Source: Desulfovirgula sp.
Lineage (GTDB): Bacteria; Bacillota; Desulfotomaculia; Desulfotomaculales; Desulfocucumaceae
Assembly: GCA_020725625.1 (NCBI GenBank)
Contig: DYET01000034.1
Coordinates: forward strand, 1-64,000
DNA: 64,000 nucleotides
Reading direction: 5' to 3'
Shown piece after piece: positions 37,528-45,962 of this stretch. The position numbers and the translations under genes were made by a program. The notes under the pieces are model-generated. The model ran no database searches and was not told the DNA's origin. It was given only the letters and a program-made list of their open reading frames with translations. Position 1 is the stretch's first letter. The number at the start of each line of letters is the position of its first letter.

Positions 37528-37558
37528 AATAAGGCCTCTTCCGAAACAGAAGAGGCCT
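37528..37558 (-). terminator. Riboswitch-controlled terminator
   Basis: On the minus strand, AGGCCTCTTC (37558-37549) pairs with GAAGAGGCCT (37541-37532) around a 7-nt loop, followed by TATTAAT. The AAGAGG end of the riboswitch P1 helix can instead pair with CCTCTT in the terminator arm, giving the antiterminator expected of an S-box leader. Ligand binding should favour this terminator. Confidence 0.7.
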
Positions 37559-37574
37559 GCAAAACCTTGCCCAC

Positions 37575-37688
37575 CTCTTATCTTTCAGAAGTATAAATAC
37601 TTCTGCAGGAATTAGCACCATGCCATTCAAATGAACGGCTGGTTGCCGGGCTTCACTGGGCCAGTCCCTCCGCCACTCCGGATAAGAG
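37575..37688 (-). promoter_or_regulatory. SAM-I (S-box) riboswitch
   Basis: On the minus strand the leader contains the S-box core in order: P1 strand CTCTTATC (37688-37681), the GAGGGACTGGCCC kink-turn/P2 segment, GTGAAGCCCGGCAACC, the variable P3 arm, GGTGCTAATTCCTGC of the binding core, a P4 hairpin, and the closing P1 strand GATAAGAG (37582-37575). S-adenosylmethionine binding lowers expression. It precedes the COG1900/NIL-Fd/UPF0280 operon and links that operon to methionine supply. Confidence 0.93.
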
Positions 37689-37716
37689 CACATCTCATAT
37701 TTTGTTACTGAAGCAT

Positions 37717-37746
37717 AGTATAGCAGTACGCCCCGGATTTTGTCAA
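37717..37746 (-). promoter_or_regulatory. Sigma-A promoter of the homocysteine operon
   Basis: TTGACA at 37746-37741 and TATACT at 37722-37717, 18 bp apart. The expected start lies about 20 bp before the riboswitch P1 helix. Confidence 0.75.
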
Positions 37747-37833
37747 TCATAAATTGGAATGTGAGAGTCAAGAAGCCTAATCCAGACATTACTCTTTTTG
37801 AATTTTCAAGGTAGCTGCCGGGGGTTTTGGGTT

Positions 37834-39483
37834 TCATTCCAGGGCCGCAATCCATCTTTTTATTTTTCTGTCCTCGTCCAGCAGCAGGGATTGGGCCTGT
37901 TCGACGGTAACCGGTACGAAGCGGACCGCGTCGCCAGGCATGAGCTGGGCCACCTTTGGCAGGTCAATGGATACAATCGTCCCTATTTCAGGATATCCGC
38001 CCGCCGTTTGGGAGTCGACAAACAGTATGATGGGCTTTCCGTGGCCGGGCACCTGCACCGTCCCCGGGACCGTGCCGTCGGAGATGATCTCGGCGGGCCC
38101 CAGGTGTTCCACGTTCGGGCCTTCCAGCCGCAGGCCCGTCCTGTCCGAGTCGATGCTCACGGAATACTCCGAAGAAAAAAATGTTTCCATGCCCTTTCGG
38201 CTGAAATAGTCGTCCCGGGGACCGGGCACAACCCGTAAAAGGCGGGGTTTTTCCCGGCTTGGAAGCATGTTCGGGGGAACTTCCCGGGGCTGGGCACCGC
38301 AACCGGCAACTTCCCGGCCGGCGCCTGCCGCCGCCAACACGTCCCCGGCTTCCAGGGCGCGCCCCCGGTAGCCCCCAAGTCCTGTGCGCAGGAAGGTGGA
38401 GCGGCTTTCCATCACCGGCGGCACTTCAATGCCGCCGGCAACGGCGAGATACGCCCGGCACCCCTCCCCGGGGCCGAAAAAAGAAATTACCGACCCGGCT
38501 TTTACAGGTACTGACCGCCATCCCGGCAGGGGCTTTTCATCAAGCCGGGCGCCCAGGTCGGCCCCGGTGACGGCTATGACCGTGTCACCAAGTACTTCCA
38601 GGCGGGGGCCGATGGCAGTTATTTCCAGGCAGGCCCTGTTTTCGTCGTTTCCCACCAGGAGGTTGGCCAGTTTGAACGAGTAATGGTCGGCGGCACCGGA
38701 CGGCGGGATTCCGAATTGCTGGTAGCCGTGTCTCCCCAGGTCCTGGACGGTGGTCAGCAGCCCGGGCTGGATTACCTTAAACAGCGGGACGGCGCACCCG
38801 GCCGGCAGGCCGGACAGCCGGCGGTATTCGGCCTCGCTTATCTCAACGAAGCGCACGCAGTCCCCTGCTTTCAACAGGACGGGAGGGTTCTTGCCGGGAT
38901 CGTATAGTTTCAATGGGGTTCGCCCGATAATCCGCCATCCCCCGGGGCTGTCCACGGGGTAAATGCCGGTCTGGCTGCCGCCGATGCCCACCGAACCAGC
39001 CGGTACGACGGAACGGGGGTTTTTCAGCCTGGGGGTGATCAGGCGCCGGTGCAGTTCGCCCAGGTAAGGGAAGCCGGGCAGGAACCCAAGCATATACACG
39101 TGATATAGTTTTCCGCTGTGCAGGGAGATTACCTGTTCCGCCGTCAGGCCATGGTGGCGGGCGACAAAATCGAGGTCGGGGCCGAGTTCGCCGCCGTAAC
39201 AGGTCGGTATTTCCACCGTCCTGTGGGTGGAACCGCCGGCCGGACGCCGGGACGACACCCGGGAAATAATTTCTCTTACCAGGTCCCGGTGGGATATTTC
39301 CAGCGGGTCGTAATGCACCACCACTGACCGGTAAGTAGGCACCAGTGCGGTTACTCCGGGCAACGGACGGATTTTTTCCGACAGGATCCGAACCCGCCTG
39401 CTTACGGCCCTGCTGATTTGGTTGTCCAGTTCAACAACAAGACAGCGGTCGCCCGCTGTCCTGAAGCGAGGCCAATTACTCAC
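37834..39483 (-). CDS. 5-oxoprolinase subunits PxpB and PxpC, fused (KipI-KipA)
   Basis: A 549-residue fusion. Residues 1-225 are PxpB/KipI-like (LPGVTALVPTYRSVVVHYDP, MLGFLPGFPYLG, SVGIGGSQTGIYP), and about 235-545 are PxpC/KipA-like (VIQPGLLTTVQDLGRHGYQQ, SGAADHYSFKLANLLVGN, DSQTAGGYPEIG). With PxpA these subunits hydrolyse 5-oxoproline using ATP; in Bacillus, KipI also inhibits the sporulation kinase KinA. No pxpA gene is adjacent. It starts with GTG at 39483. Proximity to sigK may be coincidence. Confidence 0.9.
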   Translation of the reverse strand: MSNWPRFRTAGDRCLVVELDNQISRAVSRRVRILSEKIRPLPGVTALVPTYRSVVVHYDPLEISHRDLVREIISRVSSRRPAGGSTHRTVEIPTCYGGELGPDLDFVARHHGLTAEQVISLHSGKLYHVYMLGFLPGFPYLGELHRRLITPRLKNPRSVVPAGSVGIGGSQTGIYPVDSPGGWRIIGRTPLKLYDPGKNPPVLLKAGDCVRFVEISEAEYRRLSGLPAGCAVPLFKVIQPGLLTTVQDLGRHGYQQFGIPPSGAADHYSFKLANLLVGNDENRACLEITAIGPRLEVLGDTVIAVTGADLGARLDEKPLPGWRSVPVKAGSVISFFGPGEGCRAYLAVAGGIEVPPVMESRSTFLRTGLGGYRGRALEAGDVLAAAGAGREVAGCGAQPREVPPNMLPSREKPRLLRVVPGPRDDYFSRKGMETFFSSEYSVSIDSDRTGLRLEGPNVEHLGPAEIISDGTVPGTVQVPGHGKPIILFVDSQTAGGYPEIGTIVSIDLPKVAQLMPGDAVRFVPVTVEQAQSLLLDEDRKIKRWIAALE

Positions 39484-39800
39484 GAAACTTTCACTCTCCA
39501 GTACCGAGGTTCAAAGACGCACCCCTTACGCAATATCGCCGGCAGCGGGGCCGGGCAACGTTCTGTTTGGGTAGTTAAGGGAACGGCGTTGTCAGGGACG
39601 GCGGTTTTGCCGGTGCTGCGGAACGGGAAGGCGCCGGCCGCCGGGGCCCGGTTCGCACCCAGTTAGTTCTTCAAATTTGCGATCATTCCTCCCAAATGCG
39701 CATAAAAAAAATCGGCTTCATAAACAAAGACGACATCCGCTGAAGATGCCGTTCCAAAATGCCTCCGGGATTAAGGAGGAAGGCGGCGCCTTAAAAGCGG
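39484..39800. other. Intergenic region between sigK and the oxoprolinase gene
   Basis: About 315 bp. It holds a sigK terminator candidate (39726-39751) and presumably the promoter of the oxoprolinase gene. Nothing else is recognisable. Confidence 0.45.
39726..39751 (-). terminator. Candidate terminator of sigK
   Basis: On the minus strand CGGCATC and GATGTCG pair (one G-U) around a 7-nt loop, followed by the T-rich TCTTTGTTTAT. It lies about 50 bp after the sigK stop. Confidence 0.45.
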
Positions 39801-40505
39801 TCAGACTCCCTCCACGGCGAAATAGTCGTTCAGCCGGTTGATGGCCTTTTTTTCTATCCTGGACACGTAGGACCTGGAGATGCCCAGCTTCTTGGCTATT
39901 TCCCTCTGGGTCAGGCGGAGGCCCCCCTTCAACCCGTAGCGCATGATGAGGATCTTTTTTTCCTGCGAGTTGAGGTCCGACAGCTTGTTCCAGAGGCGGT
40001 CGCTTTCAAATTTACCGGAAACGGCCTCGATTACGGTTTCAGGGTCGGTGCCCAGCACGTCGATGAAGCTGAGCTCGTTGCCCTCCTTGTCGGTGCCGAT
40101 GGGATCATAAATGGAGCATTCCGATCGGTACTTTTTCCGGGACCTGAAGTACATGAGGATTTCGTTCTCTATGCACTTCGAGGCGTAGGTGGCAAGGCGG
40201 GCGGCCTTGTCCGGATTGTAAGTGTTAATTGCCTTGATCAGCCCGATAGTGCCGATGGAAACCAGGTCGTCAAAATCCTCCCCTTCCCCGTCGAACTTTT
40301 TGGTGATGTGGGCCACAAGCCTCAAATTCCTCTCGACCAGGGTTTTTTTGGCGGATTCGTCTCCCGCCGCGGCCTTTGCCAGGTACATGTTTTCCTCTTC
40401 ATCGCTGAGAGGCTTTGGAAAACTGTTGTTGGCAACATAGGCCAGCAAAAGGGCCAGGCCGTTGACTACGGAAAGTACCGCCGGAGCAAGGATACCGGGC
40501 AGCAT
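39801..40505 (-). CDS. sigK: RNA polymerase sporulation sigma factor SigK
   Basis: A 234-residue sigma-70 family factor highly similar to SigK/SigE of spore formers. The N-terminus has the hydrophobic pro-sequence (residues 5-27), which in Bacillus is clipped at the forespore membrane. Region 2 reads LRLVAHITKKFDGEGEDFDDLVSIGTIGLIKAI, and region 4 has the HTH LTQREIAKKLGISRSYVSRIEKKAI. The start at 40505 follows GGAGGAGGG. The gene is uninterrupted; no skin element is present. It shows that the organism descends from spore formers. Confidence 0.93.
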   Translation of the reverse strand: MLPGILAPAVLSVVNGLALLLAYVANNSFPKPLSDEEENMYLAKAAAGDESAKKTLVERNLRLVAHITKKFDGEGEDFDDLVSIGTIGLIKAINTYNPDKAARLATYASKCIENEILMYFRSRKKYRSECSIYDPIGTDKEGNELSFIDVLGTDPETVIEAVSGKFESDRLWNKLSDLNSQEKKILIMRYGLKGGLRLTQREIAKKLGISRSYVSRIEKKAINRLNDYFAVEGV

Positions 40506-40759
40506 TCAATCCCTCCTCCTGCCTTGAAAAATGCGATGCCTTATATCTTATGCCCGATCCGGGCAAAAGTGCCAGTCCCAAAGAAAGTTTTTAACGTTGT
40601 TGCAAAAATGAAATATAATTTGTTTAGTATTTGTTTATTTAAGATGTTAATTAAATGATAAAATAGGGTTAAGGACGGGAATGGCGGTGTAAAGGCGGCT
40701 GGTACGGTTTTTGAAATAGTTTTAATTGCGTAAAAAAACCATCACAAGGAGGTTATCCA

Positions 40760-41584
40760 ATGTGCCAGTGGTGTGTGAAGCACGGGGACGGAGGAAAATG
40801 GTACTTTAATACCAGGAACTACGCCCAGAAGATGTACAAGCTGAGGGCCAAGGAAATAAAGAGGAAGGGCGCGGAGTCCAACCCCCAGACCATGGCCGAG
40901 GACATTATGGCCGAGGCTATAGAGGCCAGGAGCCTTGACCCGGTGAACTTCCCCATGCTCAAGGAAAGGGCGGAGCAGTTGAGCCAGGCCGTTCATTTCG
41001 GCCAGGTAATCACCCTGGAAGAAGTTTGCGCCATCATGGACATCGCCTATCCCCTGGCCAAGATGACCTGCGCCTGCCGGCGGCACGTACGGGGGCTGCC
41101 CAACGAAAAGAATTATTTCTGCATGGGGATCGGGGTCGGCATGTTCAAGTGGGAGAGATGGCCGGAGACTTACCGGGGAGGCGTGGAGTTTTTGTCGCCC
41201 GGAGAGGCCAAGGAGTGGTTGAGGGAAGTGAACAAAATGGGGATGGTGCACACCTTCTGGACCTTTGGGACGCCCTACATAGGCGGCATATGCAACTGCG
41301 AGTACCCTGTCTGCCTGGGCATCAGAAACAGGCTCGATTACGACATCAGGGTGCTGATCAAGGGAGAATGGGTGGCCCAGGTGGACGGCAGCCTGTGCAC
41401 CGGCTGCGGCACCTGCGTGGAGCGCTGCCAGTTCGGGGCGGTCAAGATTGAGGTGTCCCTGGGCAAGGCCAGCGTGAACATGATGAAATGCTTCGGCTGC
41501 GGCCTCTGTGAGACCGGGTGCAAAAACAAGGCCGTGACCATGGTCGACCGCAACAGCCTCCCGGTACTGAGGGAAATCTGGTAG
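40760..41584 (+). CDS. Iron-sulfur protein with two C-terminal [4Fe-4S] ferredoxin motifs
   Basis: A 274-residue protein. The first 190 residues contain additional cysteines (MCQWC at the start, MTCACRRHV, YFCMG, GGICNCEYPVCLG) that could bind another cluster or metal. The C-terminus has CTGCGTCVERCQFGAV and CFGCGLCETGCKNKAV, a standard two-cluster ferredoxin. It starts at ATG 40760 behind AAGGAGG. It heads a co-directional group with a second ferredoxin 12 bp later, a Cys-rich protein and an amidohydrolase. I do not recognise the system; it is likely an electron-transfer unit for an unknown reductase. Confidence 0.75.
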   Translation: MCQWCVKHGDGGKWYFNTRNYAQKMYKLRAKEIKRKGAESNPQTMAEDIMAEAIEARSLDPVNFPMLKERAEQLSQAVHFGQVITLEEVCAIMDIAYPLAKMTCACRRHVRGLPNEKNYFCMGIGVGMFKWERWPETYRGGVEFLSPGEAKEWLREVNKMGMVHTFWTFGTPYIGGICNCEYPVCLGIRNRLDYDIRVLIKGEWVAQVDGSLCTGCGTCVERCQFGAVKIEVSLGKASVNMMKCFGCGLCETGCKNKAVTMVDRNSLPVLREIW

Positions 41585-41595
41585 GAGGTGGAAAG

Positions 41596-41871
41596 ATGCT
41601 GTTACCCGAAATAAATATCAACCACGATCTCTGCCGAAGGCCACTGGAGTGCGCCATTTGCCTGAGTGTATGTCCCCAGGCTGTGTTCAAGGCGCTGCCG
41701 GTCAACGTGTACAAGTTCATGGAGACGCCGGAGGATGAATACAGGCTGAGGCCGGTATACAGGGTGGATTGCTCGGGCTGCGGCAAGTGCGTCAGTGATT
41801 GCCCGGCGGGCGCCATTTCAATTGAATTCAGGCAAATCGATCCCGGAAAAGGAGGGCGGTCAAATGGTTAA
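41596..41871 (+). CDS. Small ferredoxin-like protein
   Basis: A 91-residue protein. The first cysteine set is loosely spaced (CRRPLECAICLSVCPQAVF) and the second is standard (CSGCGKCVSDCPAGAIS). The start at 41596 follows AGGAGGTGG and lies 12 bp after the previous gene. Its end overlaps the next start by 8 bp, so translation is coupled. It probably accepts electrons from, or passes them to, the preceding iron-sulfur protein. Confidence 0.75.
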   Translation: MLLPEININHDLCRRPLECAICLSVCPQAVFKALPVNVYKFMETPEDEYRLRPVYRVDCSGCGKCVSDCPAGAISIEFRQIDPGKGGRSNG

Positions 41872-42412
41872 AAGCTACCCGGAGTACAGCTACGACCTGG
41901 CGGACGAATTGATTGAAGCCATGGCTCCCTACCGGGCGGACGGAGTGGTGGCCCTTGTCAAGGAGAAATCGTTAGCCGGCCCGGATCCTGAGGTTTTCAG
42001 GGAAGCGGGGGAAAGGGCCGCGTCCGCGGCGGTGGAGGCGGGAAAAACTTACCGGGACAGGACCGGCGAGATGATTGACCTGGTGGCCGCTAAAACCGGG
42101 CTGGCGTTTCCCACGGTTATGCAGCGCTACCTCGAGATATGGCTGTTGTGCACCGGCCTGGCCGAAAAGTGGCAACTGAAGCAGGCCACCCTGAGGGGCA
42201 TCGTCTACGAGGTAGCCCAATGCGCGGTCAGGGAAAGGGCGGGCCAGGAATGGCCTCTTACCGGGACAGCGGCCTGCGGCCGTTATTGCGAAGGGGCGCT
42301 GGAGACCATGGTCGCAAAACTGGGCCTGGATCTCGGGGTCGAGAGGGAGGACCTGGACGGACAGCAGGGCCTGTGCAGGTTTACGATAACCCCGAGGCAG
42401 TGTTCCTTCTGA
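41864..42412 (+). CDS. Cysteine-rich protein of unknown function
   Basis: A 182-residue, mostly helical protein. No recognised motif. The C-terminal third is cysteine-rich, with CGRYC and CRFTITPRQC, spacing that could bind a metal or cluster. The start ATG 41864 follows GGAGGG inside the previous gene. It is the third gene of the coupled iron-sulfur group. Confidence 0.65.
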   Translation: MVKSYPEYSYDLADELIEAMAPYRADGVVALVKEKSLAGPDPEVFREAGERAASAAVEAGKTYRDRTGEMIDLVAAKTGLAFPTVMQRYLEIWLLCTGLAEKWQLKQATLRGIVYEVAQCAVRERAGQEWPLTGTAACGRYCEGALETMVAKLGLDLGVEREDLDGQQGLCRFTITPRQCSF

Positions 42413-42502
42413 TCGTGAGGAGATCCATCACCCGGAACGGTGCCGGTCCATGGTGGAGGATCCATCCTTTCTTTTTGATCTGCTTTCCCGGGGGAGGTGC
42501 TG

Positions 42503-42781
42503 GTGCAGGTCAATACCGGCAGCATTACCGGGGACTTCGGGGAGGAGTGGGCGGAAGCGGCCCGGTTTATGGTATCGCGGCGCTGGGTGCATCTGACCGG
42601 TTCTAATGCGCACTATGTAAACCAGTGGCCGCCGGTTCTGAGCGGCGCCCTGGAACTGATTGAAGGTATCGCCGGGCCCGGAGCCGCTCGCTTGATAAGC
42701 AGAGTCTGGCCCCGGGAGATACTACGGGGCAGAGATATCCAAGCCTGGGAGCCGCTGCCCCCGCCCGACAGGCAGCTTTGA
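42503..42781 (+). CDS. Small protein of unknown function
   Basis: A 92-residue protein starting at GTG 42503 with GGGGGAGG 5 bp upstream. It contains several Trp residues (EEWAEAARFMVSRRWVHLTG and RVWPREIL) and a Pro-rich tail (EPLPPPDRQL). No family recognised. It lies between the Cys-rich gene and the amidohydrolase, co-directional, so probably in the same transcript. Confidence 0.5.
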   Translation: MQVNTGSITGDFGEEWAEAARFMVSRRWVHLTGSNAHYVNQWPPVLSGALELIEGIAGPGAARLISRVWPREILRGRDIQAWEPLPPPDRQL

Positions 42782-42817
42782 GGCAAATTTTAGTTAAAAG
42801 TTAAAGGAGACAGAAAA

Positions 42818-43660
42818 ATGAGCACCCCGGTGATTGATTTTCATATCCATCCCATCTATTACGAGACGTACTCCTCGTCCACTGAGGAATGGATTAGGAA
42901 CATCCAGGGAAAATCACGGACCCAATGGCCGGCCTTTGTGGAGGAGTTTTCCCGGCCGGCCAGCTTCTCCCGTTTCCTGCGGGAAAGCGGCGTCGACTAC
43001 GGGGTAGTCCTGGCCGAACTCAGCCCCATTACCACCGGCATGTGCCCAAATGAGTACGTGGCGGAATTCTGCCGGGGCCAGGAGAACATGATCCCCTTCG
43101 CCAGCGTGAATCCCTACCTGATGACCAACCCCAGAAAGGAACTGGCCCGCCTGGTACGGGACTTCGGGATCAAGGGGCTTAAGCTCTACCCCACCTACAA
43201 TTACTTTTACCCGAACGACCGCATGCTTTACCCGGTGTATGAAAAGGCCGAGGAATTGCAAATCCCGGTCATGGTGCACACCGGATCCTCTGTTTTTAAG
43301 GGTTCCCGGCTCAAGTACGGCGACCCCCTTTATCTGGACGATGTGGCGGTGGACTTTCCGGGCCTTTCCATCCTGCTGGTGCACAGCGGGCGGGGAGTGT
43401 GGTACAGCATGGCGTTTTTCCTGGCCCGCCTCCACCCAAATGTGTACATGGAGGTGGCCGGACTGCCACCACAGAAGCTGTTGGATTATTTCCCGGATCT
43501 GGAGCGCAACGCCGACAAGATTGTCTTCGGTTCGGACTGGCCCGGAGTGACCAGCATCCGGAACAATATCGAAATCATCCGCCGCCTTCCCCTGCAGGAT
43601 ACCACCAAGGAAAAAATACTGGGGGGCAATGCCGCCAGGCTGTTGAAGATAAAAACCTAA
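42818..43660 (+). CDS. Amidohydrolase-2 family metal-dependent hydrolase
   Basis: A 280-residue TIM-barrel hydrolase. Metal-binding motifs are DFHIHP at the start, MVHTGS and LLVHSGRG in the middle, and VFGSDWPG at the end, as in the amidohydrolase-related (PF04909) family, which includes decarboxylases and lactonases. ATG 42818 follows AAAGGAGA. It closes the iron-sulfur gene group, where a decarboxylation or ring-opening step could be coupled to electron transfer, but the substrate is unknown. Confidence 0.85.
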   Translation: MSTPVIDFHIHPIYYETYSSSTEEWIRNIQGKSRTQWPAFVEEFSRPASFSRFLRESGVDYGVVLAELSPITTGMCPNEYVAEFCRGQENMIPFASVNPYLMTNPRKELARLVRDFGIKGLKLYPTYNYFYPNDRMLYPVYEKAEELQIPVMVHTGSSVFKGSRLKYGDPLYLDDVAVDFPGLSILLVHSGRGVWYSMAFFLARLHPNVYMEVAGLPPQKLLDYFPDLERNADKIVFGSDWPGVTSIRNNIEIIRRLPLQDTTKEKILGGNAARLLKIKT

Positions 43661-43858
43661 GGCCGGCACAGGTTTTGTGTGCCCGATCCCATCAGTGCAA
43701 AACCCCGCCCCCGGCCCCATATTTTCATTGTCCGTGGTGCCGCTTTAGCGGCATGAAGTCTATGGCGAAATGTGGGGGTGCGGCCAAAAATTAACTTTAT
43801 CGGCTTAACCGAAGCGGGTTAACCTAGATCCAGCATCGGTCTTTAGAGGGCGGGCTGG

Positions 43859-45220
43859 ATGATGGCGACGCGCATCAGGATGACACCAGGGACTTACCGG
43901 AGGCTGACCATTTCTCCGCCCCAGGCACTGGTGGCGGGGTTTGCTTTGATTATCCTGCTGGGTGCGGCGGTTTTAACACATCCCGGATTGACGGCCCCCG
44001 GGAGGCAAACGGACTTTCTCACCGCCCTGTTTACCGCCGCCTCCGCGGTATGCGTAACCGGACTGGTGGTGGTTGATACCGGGACCCACTGGACGCTCCC
44101 GGGCCAGGTCTTCATACTCCTGCTCATCCAGGTGGGAGGCCTGGGGTTTATGACCACGGCCATGATTTTTTTCATTATTATGGGAAAAAAAATCGGCCTT
44201 AAAAACAGGCTGCTGGTCCGGGAATCCCTGAACCAGATCAGCATCCAGGGCGTCGTCGGGCTGATCAGGGCGATCCTGTTTTTTACCCTGGGCGCGGAAT
44301 TGCTGGCCGCAGTTGTCCTGTGGAGCTGGTGGGCCGGCCCGATGGGGCCGGGCCGGGGAGCCTGGTACGGGATATTCCACTCGGTTAGTGCCTTCAACAA
44401 TGCCGGCTTCGATTTGTTCGGGGATTACAGGAGCCTGACGGGGTACGTCTCCGACCCCGTGGTGAACCTGGTGGTAACCACCCTTTTCATCACCGGCGGG
44501 ATCGGCTTTTCAGTGGTCTACGATCTCTGGAAAAACAGGGGGGCTAAAAAGAAGCTGTCCCTGCACACCCGTCTTGTCATAGCCTCCACCCTGATTCTCC
44601 TGGTGCTGGGTTCGGTTCTTTTCGCCTTCCTGGAGTGGGGCGCGACCCTGAAAGGCCTGCCGCTCAAGGACAAGCTGCTGGCCTCGTATTTCCAGGGGGC
44701 GACCCCGCGCACGGCCGGCTTCAATACCGTGGACATCGACGCCCTACGGCCGACCACGCTGTTTCTAATCACGGCCCTGATGTTCATCGGGGCATCGCCG
44801 GGTTCCACCGGGGGAGGCATCAAGACGACCACCTTCAGCCTCCTGCTTCTTGCCGCCGGATCGATCGCGGCCGGCCGGGAGGACATCGAAATATACGGCA
44901 AAAGGATACCTTCCCGCCAGGTATACAAAGCCCTGGCCATCTTCCTGCTGGCCGCCTTCTGGGTGGTCCTGGCGACCATGATTCTTACCGTCACTGAAAA
45001 GGCCGCCTTCCTGAGCCTTTTTTTCGAGACGGTATCGGCCTTCGGTACCGTGGGCCTGTCTATGGGCTGCACGCCGGATTTGAGCGTAGCCGGGAGAGTG
45101 CTGATTATTTTAACCATGTTTCTGGGCAGGATCGGGCCGCTGACGGTGGCCTTCGCCCTGGCCCGGGGCAGGGGGCGGCCGAAAGTCAGGCATCCCGAGG
45201 AAAAAATCATGGTGGGGTAG
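43859..45220 (+). CDS. ktrB: KtrB/TrkH-type potassium channel subunit
   Basis: A 453-residue membrane protein with four pore-loop repeats; the selectivity-filter glycines are in AVCVTGLVV, FNNAGFDLFG, TPRTAGFNTVD and FGTVGLSMG. It mediates K+ uptake together with the RCK subunit encoded 7 bp downstream. The start may be 43859 or 43862. The 200 bp upstream contains a GC hairpin (GCCGC/GCGGC, near 43740-43753) but no c-di-AMP riboswitch that I recognise. Confidence 0.92.
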   Translation: MMATRIRMTPGTYRRLTISPPQALVAGFALIILLGAAVLTHPGLTAPGRQTDFLTALFTAASAVCVTGLVVVDTGTHWTLPGQVFILLLIQVGGLGFMTTAMIFFIIMGKKIGLKNRLLVRESLNQISIQGVVGLIRAILFFTLGAELLAAVVLWSWWAGPMGPGRGAWYGIFHSVSAFNNAGFDLFGDYRSLTGYVSDPVVNLVVTTLFITGGIGFSVVYDLWKNRGAKKKLSLHTRLVIASTLILLVLGSVLFAFLEWGATLKGLPLKDKLLASYFQGATPRTAGFNTVDIDALRPTTLFLITALMFIGASPGSTGGGIKTTTFSLLLLAAGSIAAGREDIEIYGKRIPSRQVYKALAIFLLAAFWVVLATMILTVTEKAAFLSLFFETVSAFGTVGLSMGCTPDLSVAGRVLIILTMFLGRIGPLTVAFALARGRGRPKVRHPEEKIMVG

Positions 45221-45227
45221 GCAAGGC

Positions 45228-45878
45228 ATGAAACAGTTCGCGGTTATCGGTCTGGGGCGTTTCGGGTCGAGCCTGGCCAGGACGCTGGCCGGGATGGGCT
45301 ACGAGGTCCTGGCCATCGACAGCGACGAAAACAAGGTGGAGGAACTGGCGGACACGGTCACCCACGCGGTCCAGGCCAACGTGCTGGAGGAGGCGGTGAT
45401 CAGATCCCTGGGCCTGCGCAACTTCGACGTGGTGGTGGTGGCCATCGGCCAGGACATTCAGTCAAACATACTGGTCACCTTGATGCTCAAGGAGACGGGC
45501 GTCAGGAAGGTGGTGGCCAAGGCCTCCAGCCATCTGCACGGCAGGGTGCTGGAAAAAATCGGGGCGGACATCGTGGTTTTCCCGGAAAGGGACATGGGCG
45601 AGCGGGTGGCCCGCTGGCTTGTGTCCAGGAACATTATCGACCAGATCAACCTGTCCCCGGACTACAGCCTGGTGGAACTGACCGCGCCGGACGAACTGGC
45701 TGGGCTCACCCTGGCCGACTCGGACTTAAGGAGCAAGTACGGCATAACGCTGCTGGCCATTCGCCGGGGCGATGATTTCATTATTTCGCCCGAGTCCGGG
45801 CAGAGGATTGAGGGGGGGGACATTCTCATCGGGATCGGGAGAAATGAAAAGATGAAGGCCCTGGAGACCGAGGAATGA
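45228..45878 (+). CDS. ktrA: KtrA/TrkA RCK regulatory subunit
   Basis: A 216-residue cytoplasmic protein with an N-terminal Rossmann fold (IGLGRFGSSLARTLAGMG) binding NAD(H) or ATP and a C-terminal TrkA-C domain from about residue 140 (LVELTAPDELAGLTLADS). It gates the KtrB channel. ATG 45228, 7 bp after ktrB, same operon. Confidence 0.93.
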   Translation: MKQFAVIGLGRFGSSLARTLAGMGYEVLAIDSDENKVEELADTVTHAVQANVLEEAVIRSLGLRNFDVVVVAIGQDIQSNILVTLMLKETGVRKVVAKASSHLHGRVLEKIGADIVVFPERDMGERVARWLVSRNIIDQINLSPDYSLVELTAPDELAGLTLADSDLRSKYGITLLAIRRGDDFIISPESGQRIEGGDILIGIGRNEKMKALETEE

Positions 45879-45917
45879 ATACCCGGTAGGGCAGGCGGGA
45901 ATTGTCAACCGCCAAGA

Positions 45918-45947
45918 TCGAAAAGGGGCCGGCTTTTCGCCGGCCCC
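45918..45947 (-). terminator. Minus-strand intrinsic terminator
   Basis: GGGGCCGGC/GCCGGCCCC (45925-45933 and 45939-45947) form a 9-bp stem. On the minus strand it is followed by TTTT, so it ends transcripts of the small gene at 45963-46134. It may work in both directions and also end the ktrBA transcript. Confidence 0.65.
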
Positions 45948-45962
45948 CGGGTGGTGACGGCC

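Noticed and set aside
43661-43858. c-di-AMP (ydaO) or other riboswitch ahead of the potassium transporter
   Set aside because: Only a simple GCCGC/GCGGC hairpin is visible; none of the conserved aptamer segments could be matched.
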